Positions 40,798 through 49,800 of a DNA stretch of 64,000 bases are shown in pieces (positions within the stretch are counted from its first letter, which is position 1; the number at the start of each line of letters is the position of its first letter). A program made the translations under genes and the position numbers. Source of the stretch: Nocardioides allogilvus (GTDB lineage: Bacteria; Actinomycetota; Actinomycetes; Propionibacteriales; Nocardioidaceae); contig NZ_PZYX01000009.1 of assembly GCF_003047285.1 (NCBI RefSeq), positions 1 to 64,000 of the forward strand, read 5' to 3'. Under the pieces are notes generated by a model. It was given only the letters and a program-made list of their open reading frames with translations. It was not told where the DNA came from and ran no database searches.

Positions 40798-42596
40798 GCG
40801 AGGTGACCGGGTCGGCTCCGACCCGGGCGCTGCTGAGCCTCGCGGCCGTCGCGGTCGCCTTCGCCGCCGCCGACACCTATGTCGTCGTGCTGGCGTTGCC
40901 GGACATGATGACGAGCGTCGGCGTCCCGATCGACCAGCTCCAGCGAGCAGCGCCGATCATCTCCGGCTTCCTGCTGGGGTACGTCGCCATGCTCCCGCTC
41001 ATCGGCAGGATCGCCGACCTCCGCGGTCGCGTGCCGGTGCTGGTCTTCTCGCTCGTGCTCTTCGCGCTGGGCTCGCTCGTCACCGCGCTGGCCTACGACA
41101 TGCCCTCGATGGTGATCGGCAGGTTCCTCCAGGGCGTCGGTGGTGGCGGGCTGGTGCCGGCGACGCTGGCACTCGTCGCCGACCTCTATCCCAAGGAGCG
41201 CCGCGGCGTCCCGCTCGGCATCGTCTCGGCCGTGCAGGAGATCGGCTCGGTCATCGGCCCGCTCTTCGGTGCGGTGGTGCTGGCCTTCGCCGACTGGCGG
41301 GCGATCTTCCTGATCAACCTCGCGGTGGGCCTGCTGCTGGCGGCCGCCCTGCGCTCCATCGCCTCGCCGCTGGCTGAGCTGCCGGCCGACTCACCGCTGG
41401 TTGAGCAGGCGCGCCAGCGCCGTGTCGAGACCAAGGTGAAACGCCCCGACCTCCTCGGCGCACTCCTCCTCGTGGCGACCCTGGTCGCCGGAGCCCTCGT
41501 CTTCGTCCGCCCCGCCGAGCTCCTGCGCGACCTCACGTGGGGTCAGCTCTTCATCCCCTACGTCGGGTCCGGTCGCTGGCTGACCCCGATCGGCCTGATC
41601 GCGATCGGTGCCGCGCTCCTGCTCGTCGCGCGCTGCCTCGTCGCGAAGCGGCCGCTGCTCGACCTGCGCCGCTGGGGCGCCAGCCTCGTCGAGGCCGACC
41701 TGGTCGGCGCCCTGCTGCTGGCGGTCGCGCTCGCGGGCGTGATCCTCGCCTTCGCGACGGCCGATCCGAAGATCCAGGTGTTCTCCGACCGCGGCTGGTG
41801 GTTCCTGCTCGGGTCGGCGGTTGCGAGCGTGCTGTTCGTCGCGCACCTGCGCCGGGCCGCGGCACCCCTGCTTCCGCGCGGTGCGCTGCGGCGTACCCCC
41901 GCGTGGGGAGCGCTGCTGGTCAGCTTCTTCATCGGGGCCGCGCTGATCGCTGCCCTGATCGACATCCCGCTCTTCGCGCGCACCACGGTCTATCCCGACT
42001 CCCAGCTCGCCGCCGCGCTGGTGCTCGTGCGTTTCCTCGTCGCACTGCCCGTCGGGGCCGTGATCGGCGGCTACCTCATCCGACGCCTCTCCCCCGGCGT
42101 GGTCACCGCCGCCGGCATGCTGCTGGCCGCGGCCGGCTTCGTGCTGATGGCGCAGTGGGGGCTGACGACCGTCGAGGAGCCGATCGCCAACCTCGGGCTG
42201 ATCACCGGCGGGCTCGGCTTCGGGCTGGCGCTGGCGCCCGTCAACGCCGCCCTGCTCGCCTTCACCGACGACGACGTGCACGGCGTCGCGAGCGCCTTCG
42301 TCGTGGTCTCGCGGATGGTCGGCATGCTCGTCGGCATCTCCGCGCTCACCACGATCGGCCTGCGCCGCTACTACTCCGAGCAGGGCGTCATCCCGCCCGT
42401 GCGCGAAGTCTGCGACGGCAGGACCCGCTGCAAGGAGTTCTCAGACCTGCTCCGCGTCGCCGGCATCGCCCAGGAGCACACCGTGTTCTACGGTGCGGCC
42501 GTCTGCGCGGTCGTCGCCGCCGTCCTGGCCCTCGTCCTGTTCCGTACGGCGACAGCGACACCCCTCTCCACGAGGGACGCCCTGTCGATCCACTGA
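40794..42596 (+). CDS. MFS exporter, P55/Rv1410c-like
   Basis: A 600-residue major facilitator protein of the 14-helix DHA2 type, with the first helix LLSLAAVAVAFAAADTYVVVL in pieces LAAVAVAFAAAD and YVVVLALPDMM, motif A GRIADLRGRVP and the GRFLQGVGGGGLVPA signature of drug/lipid exporters. It is translationally coupled to the LprG-like gene, as in mycobacteria. A 34-nt dispersed palindromic repeat is inserted in frame in the cytoplasmic loop between helices 6 and 7 (see 41399-41432). The C-terminus has a cysteine pair VCDGRTRC in an outer loop. Confidence 0.9.
   Translation: MSEVTGSAPTRALLSLAAVAVAFAAADTYVVVLALPDMMTSVGVPIDQLQRAAPIISGFLLGYVAMLPLIGRIADLRGRVPVLVFSLVLFALGSLVTALAYDMPSMVIGRFLQGVGGGGLVPATLALVADLYPKERRGVPLGIVSAVQEIGSVIGPLFGAVVLAFADWRAIFLINLAVGLLLAAALRSIASPLAELPADSPLVEQARQRRVETKVKRPDLLGALLLVATLVAGALVFVRPAELLRDLTWGQLFIPYVGSGRWLTPIGLIAIGAALLLVARCLVAKRPLLDLRRWGASLVEADLVGALLLAVALAGVILAFATADPKIQVFSDRGWWFLLGSAVASVLFVAHLRRAAAPLLPRGALRRTPAWGALLVSFFIGAALIAALIDIPLFARTTVYPDSQLAAALVLVRFLVALPVGAVIGGYLIRRLSPGVVTAAGMLLAAAGFVLMAQWGLTTVEEPIANLGLITGGLGFGLALAPVNAALLAFTDDDVHGVASAFVVVSRMVGMLVGISALTTIGLRRYYSEQGVIPPVREVCDGRTRCKEFSDLLRVAGIAQEHTVFYGAAVCAVVAAVLALVLFRTATATPLSTRDALSIH
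41399..41432 (+). repeat. Dispersed palindromic repeat captured inside the MFS gene
   Basis: The 34 nt begin GGTTGAGCAGGCGCGCC and end GCCGTGTCGAGACC, with partly inverted ends (GGTTGAG versus GGTCTCG read backwards) and a GGCGC/GCC centre. This pattern is a dispersed small repeat I associate with Nocardioides-type genomes. It encodes LVEQARQRRVETK in the loop after helix 6 and keeps the frame. The repeat identity is from pattern memory, not a search. Confidence 0.55.
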
Positions 42597-42611
42597 GACC
42601 TGCCGCGGGCT

Positions 42612-44447
42612 TCAGCCCGTGTGGTGCACCTCCTGCAGTCCGTGCACCGGGGTGTCGATGCCCTCGAACCTCGCCTTGAGCTGGAGCGCGAGGTAGAGCG
42701 AGTAGTGCCGCGACTGGTGCAGGTTGCCACCGTGCATCCAGAGGTTCTCGATCTGGGTGGGCTTCCACATGTTGCGCTGCTCGCCCTCCCACGGCCCCGG
42801 GTCCTTGGTCGTGTCCGAGCCGAGGCCCCACACCTTGCCGAGCCGGTCGGCGGTCTCCTGGTCGATCAGGTCGGCCACCCAGCCGTTCATGGATCCGTAG
42901 CCGGTGGCGAACACGACGACGTCGGCGGGCAGCTCGGTGCTGTCGGCCAGCACCACCGCGTTCGCGGTGAGGTGGTCGATCTGGCCGCGGACCAGCTTCA
43001 CGTCGCCGTTGGCGACGAGGTCGGCCGCACCGACGTCGATGTAGTAGCCCGAGCCGCGACGCAGGTACTTCATGAACAGGCCGGAGCCGTCGTCGCCCCA
43101 GTCGTGCTCGAAGCCGGCCGCCTCCAGCCGCTCGTAGAAGTCCTTGTCCTTCTCCGCCATCGCCTCGTAGGCCGGGATCTGGAAGGTGTGCAGGATCCGG
43201 TAGGGCAGGGACGCGAAGATCAGGTCCGCCTTCTCCGTCGTGACACCCGCAGCGACCGCCCGCTCGGAGTAGAGGTCACCGAGCCCGATCTCCATCAGGC
43301 TGTCGCTCTTGACGATGTGCGTCGAGCTGCGCTGCACCATCGTGACGTCGACGTCGTTCTCCCACAGTGCGCCGCAGATGTCGAAGGCGGAGTTGTTGCT
43401 CCCGATCACGACGACCTTCTTGCCCCGGTAGGGATCCGGCCCGGGGTGCGCCGAGGAGTGGTGCAGGTCGCCCTCGAAGACGTCCGTGCCCGGCACGTCA
43501 GGGACGTTGGGCTTGCCGGACATCCCGGTGGCGAACACCAGCTGCGTCGGGCGCAGGGTGAGCGGCTTGCCCTCCCGCTCGACCTCGACGGTCCACTCCC
43601 CGGTCTCCTCGGACCAGGTGGCGCTCGTCGCCGTCGTGCTCGACCAGTAGGGCACCTCCATGATCTTCGTGTAGGACTCGAGCCAGTCGCCGATCTTGTC
43701 CTTGGGCGCGAAGACCGGCCAGTTGTCCGGGAACTTCAGGTAGGGCAGGTGGTCGTACCAGACCGGGTCGTGCAGGCACAGCGACTTGTAGCGGTTGCGC
43801 CACTGGTCGCCGGGTCGCGGGTGCTTGTCGATCACCAGGCTGGGCACACCGAGCTGGCGCAGGCGGGCTCCGAGCGCGATCCCGCCCTGCCCGCCGCCGA
43901 TGACCAGCACGTAGGGCTGGGTGGTGCTGCCGAGGCTCTCGGCCTCGGCCTGCCTGCGCTCGAGCCAGGTCTGGCGCTGCTTGTCGGCGCCGTGCTCGGC
44001 CCCGCGGGGCCGGTGCTCGTTCCTCGGCTCCTCGAAGCCCTTGAGCTCGTAGAGCGTGGTCAGGAAGGTGAAGGCCTTGCGCTCACCGTCCTCCTCGACC
44101 AGCCGCAGCAGCCCACGGCCCCGGCCGGCCCCCGTCTCGAACAGGATCCAGGCGGTGATCATGCCGTCCGCCTCGTCCGCGGGCTCCTCCAGCGTGAAGC
44201 CGGAGGGATCGGTGCCGGCGAGGGTGTTCTCCAGGAGGTCGGTGATCCCCTCCCTCCCCTCCACGGTCGTGATGTTCCAGGTGAAGGACACCAGGTCTCG
44301 CCAGTAGGACTCGGTGGCGAACAGCGCGGCCGCGGCGGGCACGTCCCGGGCGGCCAGGGCCGCCTCGAAGCTGTCGAGCCAGGCGGTGGCGGTGGCGCTC
44401 GGGTCCTGCTCTGAGGTGACGACGGGGGCGTTGAGGGTCTCGGTCAT
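42612..44447 (-). CDS. Flavin-containing monooxygenase with N-terminal SnoaL-like domain
   Basis: A 611-residue fusion. Residues 1-135 resemble an NTF2/SnoaL domain (WLDSFEAALAARDVPAAAALF in pieces AALAARDVPAAAALF and SYWRDLVSFTWNI). The rest is an FMO/CzcO-type enzyme: FAD site VLVIGGGQGGIALG, HDPVWYDHLPYL, the NADP site VVVIGSNNSAFDICGAL and ATGYGSMNGWVADL. It probably oxygenates a nitrogen or sulfur compound or a ketone. GGAAGGAG precedes the ATG at 44447. It is divergent from a GAF-domain regulator that most likely controls it. Confidence 0.88.
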   Translation of the reverse strand: MTETLNAPVVTSEQDPSATATAWLDSFEAALAARDVPAAAALFATESYWRDLVSFTWNITTVEGREGITDLLENTLAGTDPSGFTLEEPADEADGMITAWILFETGAGRGRGLLRLVEEDGERKAFTFLTTLYELKGFEEPRNEHRPRGAEHGADKQRQTWLERRQAEAESLGSTTQPYVLVIGGGQGGIALGARLRQLGVPSLVIDKHPRPGDQWRNRYKSLCLHDPVWYDHLPYLKFPDNWPVFAPKDKIGDWLESYTKIMEVPYWSSTTATSATWSEETGEWTVEVEREGKPLTLRPTQLVFATGMSGKPNVPDVPGTDVFEGDLHHSSAHPGPDPYRGKKVVVIGSNNSAFDICGALWENDVDVTMVQRSSTHIVKSDSLMEIGLGDLYSERAVAAGVTTEKADLIFASLPYRILHTFQIPAYEAMAEKDKDFYERLEAAGFEHDWGDDGSGLFMKYLRRGSGYYIDVGAADLVANGDVKLVRGQIDHLTANAVVLADSTELPADVVVFATGYGSMNGWVADLIDQETADRLGKVWGLGSDTTKDPGPWEGEQRNMWKPTQIENLWMHGGNLHQSRHYSLYLALQLKARFEGIDTPVHGLQEVHHTG

Positions 44448-44500
44448 GATGTCTCCTTCCGACGTGACCCACGACACACCGAGACGTAGCATCGGCGGGA

Positions 44501-44519
44501 GGGTTGCAGCCGGGTTGCA
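44501..44519. repeat. GGGTTGCA direct repeat between the monooxygenase and its regulator
   Basis: GGGTTGCA occurs at 44501-44508 and 44512-44519, a period of 11 nt that places both copies on one face of the helix. It sits between the divergent starts, 17 nt before the regulator ATG. It may be a regulator binding site; no promoter was assigned. Confidence 0.35.
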
Positions 44520-44535
44520 AGGGATCGGAGGTGCC

Positions 44536-45738
44536 ATGGGCGACCAGCTCGAGCCATGGCGCGCCCGTGAGCGGGTGCTGTCGGGCGATGGATCGCCCCA
44601 GGAGGTCCGCCCCGAGATCAGCGCGTCGTGGCGCCGGGTCCGGGCCAGCGGGCTCGCGCCGGGCGCCGAGCCCGCCGTCGCTCCCCTGACGGAGAGCGAG
44701 GTCGAGTCCCGACGCAGCACCAGCGCCATGGTGCCGCTGCTGCCGGGCATCACCGGCTCCCTGTCGCCCGCCGTCGATGACGGCCTGCTGGTCGTGGTGA
44801 CCGACACCGATGGGCGCGTGCTGTGGCGTCGGGGCGGCTCGGGCGTACGCCGCCTGGCTGACGGGCTCGGCTTCGTGCCCGGGTCCGCGTGGACCGAGGC
44901 CAATGTCGGCACCAACGCCATCGGCACCTGCCTGGTGCTCGGCCAGCCCGTGCACATCCAGGGCCCGGAGCACTACGTCCAGTCCCACACCCGCTGGAGC
45001 TGCGCCGCTGCGCCCGTGCGTGACCCGTGGTCGGGCGAGAGCCTGGGCGCGGTGGACATCAGCGGCCCGGGCTTCGCCGTACGCCGATCCGTGCTCGCCC
45101 TCGTCGGCGTGACCGCGCGCCTGGCCGAGGCAGAGCTCCGCACCGACCACGCCATCGCACTCGAACGGCTCCGCGCCTATGCCGCTCCCGTCGTGGCTCG
45201 CGTCGGTGGGCGCGCACTGGCGGTCGACCCGGGTGGACACGTCGCCGCGGTCACCGGTTTCACGGCCCCCGACCGGCTGGTGCTGCCCCCCGACCTGTCG
45301 TCGGGGTCGACCTGGCTGCCCGCCCTGGGCGCCGTGACGGTCCAGCCGCTGCCGGGAGGGTGGCTGCTGCGCCTCGGCAACGACGACCTCGAGGCCACCG
45401 AGCTGGTGCTGGACCTGCGCGGACGACCGGAGCTGCGGGTCAGCTCCGCCAGCCACTCGTGGCAGCACCACCCGAGCCCGCGGCACACCCAGATCCTGTT
45501 GGCGCTCATCCGCTCGCCGCAGGGGCGCACGGCCGCCCAGCTCGCCGAGGACCTGTTCGCCGACGAGACGCGGGTCGTCACCGTGCGGGCGGAGATGTCG
45601 CGGCTGCGGCGTGCGCTCGGCTCCCTGCTGGAGGCCCAGCCCTATCGCATCGCGTCGTCGGTGCGCGCGACGGTGCTCGACCCGGGCGAGGCGTCCACAC
45701 TGTGGCCCTCGCACATCCCGACTCCTGACCTCGGCTAA
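44536..45738 (+). CDS. GAF-domain transcriptional regulator with winged helix
   Basis: A 400-residue regulator of the AcoR/DhaR-like GAF type without the central AAA+ sigma-54 domain. The N-terminus SPQEVRPEISASWRRVRASGL and the GAF segment (EANVGTNAIGTCLVLGQPVHI, given in pieces GTNAIGTCLVLGQ and WTEANV) are typical, and VRDPWSGESLGAVDISG closes it. The C-terminal part has a winged-helix-like domain (RHTQILLALIRSPQGRTAAQL, then VRAEMSRLRRALGSLL). GGAGG precedes the ATG. Actinobacterial relatives sit beside monooxygenase or aldehyde dehydrogenase genes and sense their substrate. Confidence 0.85.
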   Translation: MGDQLEPWRARERVLSGDGSPQEVRPEISASWRRVRASGLAPGAEPAVAPLTESEVESRRSTSAMVPLLPGITGSLSPAVDDGLLVVVTDTDGRVLWRRGGSGVRRLADGLGFVPGSAWTEANVGTNAIGTCLVLGQPVHIQGPEHYVQSHTRWSCAAAPVRDPWSGESLGAVDISGPGFAVRRSVLALVGVTARLAEAELRTDHAIALERLRAYAAPVVARVGGRALAVDPGGHVAAVTGFTAPDRLVLPPDLSSGSTWLPALGAVTVQPLPGGWLLRLGNDDLEATELVLDLRGRPELRVSSASHSWQHHPSPRHTQILLALIRSPQGRTAAQLAEDLFADETRVVTVRAEMSRLRRALGSLLEAQPYRIASSVRATVLDPGEASTLWPSHIPTPDLG

Positions 45739-45748
45739 TCTCGCGATC

Positions 45749-46243
45749 GTGGACGACTTCAGCGACCTGATCACTGCCAACCAGGAGTTCGCGGAGAGCT
45801 TCGAGCTCGGCGACTTCGACGGTGTTGCCCATGCGGGCGTCGCCATCGTCACGTGCATGGACAGCCGGATCGACCCACTGCGTATGCTCGGCCTCCACCA
45901 CGGCGATGCCAAGATCTTCCGCAACCCCGGCGGCCGCGTGACCAGCGCGGCGCTTGAGGCGCTCGTCCTCGGCGTCCACCTGCTCGGGGTCAACCGCATC
46001 CTGATCGTGCCCCACACCAAGTGCGCGATGGCCTCCAACACCGAGGCCGACCTGCGCGTCAAGGTCGGCAGGTCGGCGGGCGTCGACGCCTCCTGGCAGC
46101 AGTTCCACGTCATCTCCGACCAGGTGGCGGCCCTGCAGGAGGACGTCCAGATGGTGCGCTCGCACCCGCTGATCCCCGAGTCGGTCGCCATCGGCGGGTT
46201 CCTCTACAACGTGGACTCCGGGTTGATCGACCAGAAGTTCTGA
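45749..46243 (+). CDS. Beta-class carbonic anhydrase
   Basis: A 164-residue zinc enzyme interconverting CO2 and bicarbonate. The zinc ligands are the Cys of CMDSRID and the His/Cys pair of PHTKCAM; Asp and Arg of CMDSR form the catalytic dyad. The short length fits the type seen in actinobacteria. The GTG start at 45749 is 10 nt after the regulator stop, with no obvious ribosome binding site, so it may be co-translated with it. Confidence 0.9.
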   Translation: MDDFSDLITANQEFAESFELGDFDGVAHAGVAIVTCMDSRIDPLRMLGLHHGDAKIFRNPGGRVTSAALEALVLGVHLLGVNRILIVPHTKCAMASNTEADLRVKVGRSAGVDASWQQFHVISDQVAALQEDVQMVRSHPLIPESVAIGGFLYNVDSGLIDQKF

Positions 46244-46267
46244 CGCGCCCGCTCGGCGCGAAGGCAG

Positions 46268-46287
46268 TTCCTAGGACGTCCTAGGAA
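46268..46287. promoter_or_regulatory. MarR operator upstream of the MarR gene
   Basis: TTCCTAGGACGTCCTAGGAA is a perfect 20-bp palindrome located 20 nt before the MarR start codon. Its GTCCTA half-site also occurs in the operator before the mutase gene. Autorepression by the MarR protein is the simplest reading. Confidence 0.75.
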
Positions 46288-46306
46288 TCTCCCGTAGCCT
46301 GTTCGC

Positions 46307-46825
46307 ATGGCACGAGACAGGGACCCGATCCACGAGGCGCGCGGCCAGTGGATCCGGCACGGCTGGGACGACGCTGCCGACGGCATGGCGATGGTCACCT
46401 CGATCGTGCGCGTGCAGCAGCTGCTGATGGAGCGCATCGACGCGGTCCTGCGCCCGCTCGAGCTGACCTTCGCCCGCTACGAGGTGCTGCGCCTGCTGTC
46501 CTTCGCCCAGTCCGGCGCGATGCCGATGACCCGGCTCGGGTCCCTGCTCCAGGTGCACCCCACCAGCGTCACCAGCGCGGTCGAGCGACTGGTCAAGCAG
46601 GGCTACGTCGAACGCCTGCGCCGCGACGACGACCGTCGCGTGATCCTGGCCTCCCTGACCGACGCAGGTCGCGACGTCGTCGACCGCGCCACCCTCGGCC
46701 TCAACACCCAGGTGTTCGAGCAGCCCGGACTCCCCACCGCGGGGGTCCTGCAGCTCACCGATCTGCTCGGCGAGCTGCGTGAGGCTGCCGGCGACCACGT
46801 GACGGCGTCGGCTACTTCACAGTAG
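46307..46825 (+). CDS. MarR-family regulator
   Basis: A 172-residue winged-helix dimer: an N-terminal dimerisation helix (DGMAMVTSIVRVQQLLMERI in pieces), RYEVLRLLSFAQ, the recognition region MTRLGSLLQVHPTSVTSAVERL and the wing GYVERLRRDDDRRVILASLT. Strong palindromes lie just before its own gene and before the next gene, the isobutyryl-CoA mutase. It is therefore likely the local repressor of both, with an acyl-CoA or carboxylate as possible inducer. Confidence 0.9.
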   Translation: MARDRDPIHEARGQWIRHGWDDAADGMAMVTSIVRVQQLLMERIDAVLRPLELTFARYEVLRLLSFAQSGAMPMTRLGSLLQVHPTSVTSAVERLVKQGYVERLRRDDDRRVILASLTDAGRDVVDRATLGLNTQVFEQPGLPTAGVLQLTDLLGELREAAGDHVTASATSQ

Positions 46826-46827
46826 TT

Positions 46828-46867
46828 AGTTGGATGTCCTACTATTGCGGTAGTAGGACATCCAACT
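46828..46867. promoter_or_regulatory. Operator and promoter of the mutase gene
   Basis: Perfect 17-bp inverted arms AGTTGGATGTCCTACTA (46828-46844) and TAGTAGGACATCCAACT (46851-46867) flank TTGCGG. A promoter TTCACA (46816-46821), 18 nt, TACTAT (46840-46845) overlaps the left arm, so a bound repressor would cover the -10 box. The half-site GTCCTA is shared with the MarR autoregulatory palindrome. The arms could also form an RNA hairpin at the 5' end of the message. Confidence 0.75.
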
Positions 46868-46885
46868 ACTCTCGCAAGGATCCTC

Positions 46886-49800
46886 ATGGTCGAGCTCCAC
46901 CAGCCCCAGCACCCGGTCCGCCTCGTCACGGCGTCAGCCCTGTTCGACGGGCACGACGCCTCGATCAACATCATGCGGCGGATCTTCATGAGCCAGGGCT
47001 GCGAGGTGATCCACCTCGGTCACAACCGCTCCGTCCAGGAGGTCGTCGACGCGGCGCTCGAGGAGGACGCCCAGGGCATCGCTGTGTCGTCCTACCAGGG
47101 CGGCCATGTCGAGTACTTCGAGTACCTCGTCGAGTCGCTGAAGGCGGCCGGTGCCGACCACGTGAAGGTCGTCGGCGGTGGTGGCGGCGTCATCGTGCCA
47201 GCCGAGATCAAGCGTCTCCGCGAGTCCGGGGTCATCATCTTCTCCCCCGAGGACGGCCAGCGGATGGGCCTCGTCGGGATGATCAACTCGGTCGTCGCCG
47301 ACTGCGACTTCGACCCGTGGCAGACCGCGCCCGCCGACATCGACGGTGTCCTGGCCGGCGACCGGCACGCCATCGCGCGCGCGCTGACCGGCGCCGAGAC
47401 CGGCCAGCTGAGCGACGACATGCTCGCCCGCATCAACCAGGCGGCTGCCGCCCACACCGCCCCCGTGCTCGGCATCACCGGCACCGGCGGCTCGGGCAAG
47501 TCGTCGCTGACCGATGAGCTCGTGCGGCGCTTCCGCGTCGACCAGCAGGACAAGCTCCGCGTCGCCGTGATCGCGGTCGACCCGACGCGCCGCAAGGGTG
47601 GGGGCGCCCTCCTGGGTGACCGCATCCGCGCCAACTCGCTCGACGGCGACCGGATCTTCTTCCGCTCGCTCGCCACCCGTGGCGCCCACGAGGTCCCCGA
47701 GCACCTCGACACCGTCATCGCGGTGATGAAGGCCGCCGGCTTCGACCTGGTGATCGTCGAGACACCCGGCATCGGCCAGGGTGACGCGGCGATCGTGCCC
47801 TTCGTCGACCACTCGCTCTACGTCATGACGCCGGAGTTCGGCGCCGCCTCGCAGCTCGAGAAGATCGACATGCTCGACTTCGCCGACACCGTCGCGATCA
47901 ACAAGTTCGAGCGCCGTGGCGCCAAGGACGCGCTGCGTGACGTCGGTCGGCAGCTGGTCCGCAACCGTGGCGCCTTCGGCAAGCAGCCCCACGAGATGCC
48001 GGTCTTCGGCACCAGCGCGGCCACCTTCAACGACGACGGCGTCACGGCGCTCTACCAGCACCTGCGCGACACCCTCGGGGCCAGCGGGCTGCCGATCGAG
48101 GAGGGCACGCTCCCCCACGTCGACGTACGCCACTCGTCCGGAATCCGCCAGGTCGTCCCGACCGATCGCGTGCGCTACCTCGCCGAGATCACCGAGACCG
48201 TGCGCGGCTACCACGCACAGACCGACCGCCTCGCCGAGGCAGCGCGTCGGGTGCAGCGGCTCGACATCGTGCAGGGCGAGCTGGTGTCCGCCGACAAGGA
48301 CACCAGCGGCGTGGAGGACCTGCTCGAGTCCGCCCAGCGCCAGCTTCCCCACGAGGTCTCCGACCAGATCGCCGCGTGGCCCGCTGTCGTGCAGTCCTAC
48401 TCCGGAGACGAGCAGGTCGTCGTCGTACGCGGCAAGGAGATCCACACCAAGCTGACCCGCGAGTCGCTGTCCGGCAACAAGATCCCCCGCGTCGCCCTCC
48501 CCCGGTTCACCGACCACGGCGAGCTGGTGAAGTTCTGGCGCAACGAGAACCTCCCGGGCTACTTCCCCTACACCGCCGGTGTCTTCGTGTTCAAGCGCGA
48601 CGGCGAGGACCCGGCCCGGATGTTCGCCGGCGAGGGTGACCCGGCGCGCACCAACCGCCGCTTCAAGATCCTCAGCCACGAGGGCGAGGCCACGCGCCTG
48701 TCGACCGCCTTCGACTCGGTCACGCTCTACGGCCGCGACCCCGACCCGCGTCCCGACGTCTACGGCAAGGTCGGCACCTCGGGCGTCTCCGTCGCGACGC
48801 TCGACGACATGAAGGTCCTGTTCGACGGCTTCGACCTGATCGCGCCCTCGACGTCGGTGTCGCTGACCATCAACGGCCCGGCGCCGACGGTGCTGGCCTT
48901 CTTCCTCAACACCGCCATCGACCAGGCCGCCGAGCGCGGCATCTCCGCCGCCGACGCGCTCAAGCAGGTGCGCGGCACGGTGCAGGCCGACATCCTCAAG
49001 GAGGACCAGGGCCAGAACACCGCGCTGTTCTCCACCGAGTTCTCGCTGCGGATGATGGGCGACATCCAGCAGTACTTCATCGACAACGAGGTCCAGAACT
49101 TCTACTCCGTGTCGATCTCCGGCTATCACATCGCCGAGGCCGGGGCGAACCCGATCAGCCAGCTCGCCTTCACGCTGTCCAACGGCTTCACCTACGTCGA
49201 GTCCTACCTCGCGCGCGGCATGGACATCGACGACTTCGCGCCCAACCTGTCCTTCTTCTTCTCCAACGGCATGGACCCCGAGTACAGCGTCATCGGTCGC
49301 GTCGCCCGCCGCATCTGGGCGGTCACGATGAAGGAGAAGTACGGCGCCAACGAGCGCTCGCAGAAGCTGAAGTACCACGTGCAGACGAGCGGCCGCTCGC
49401 TGCACGCGCAGGAGATGGACTTCAACGACATCCGCACCACGCTGCAGGCCCTGATCGCGATCTACGACAACGCCAACTCGCTGCACACCAACGCCTACGA
49501 CGAGGCCGTCACCACGCCCACCGAGGAATCCGTGCGCCGGGCCCTGGCGATCCAGCTGATCATCAACCGCGAGTGGGGCCTCGCGATGAACGAGAACCCG
49601 CTCCAGGGCTCCTTCATCATCGACGAGCTCACCGACCTGGTCGAGAAGGCGGTGCTGGCCGAGTTCGACTCCATCAACGAGCGCGGCGGCGTGCTGGGCG
49701 CCATGGAGACCGGCTACCAGCGTGGTCGCATCCAGGACGAGTCGATGCTCTACGAGCACCGCAAGCACGACGGCTCGCTGCCGATCGTCGGCGTCAACAC

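Noticed and set aside
46244-46306. Cobalamin riboswitch before the B12-dependent genes
   Set aside because: The gap is only 63 nt and is filled by the MarR palindrome; no B12-box or long structured leader exists here or before icmF.
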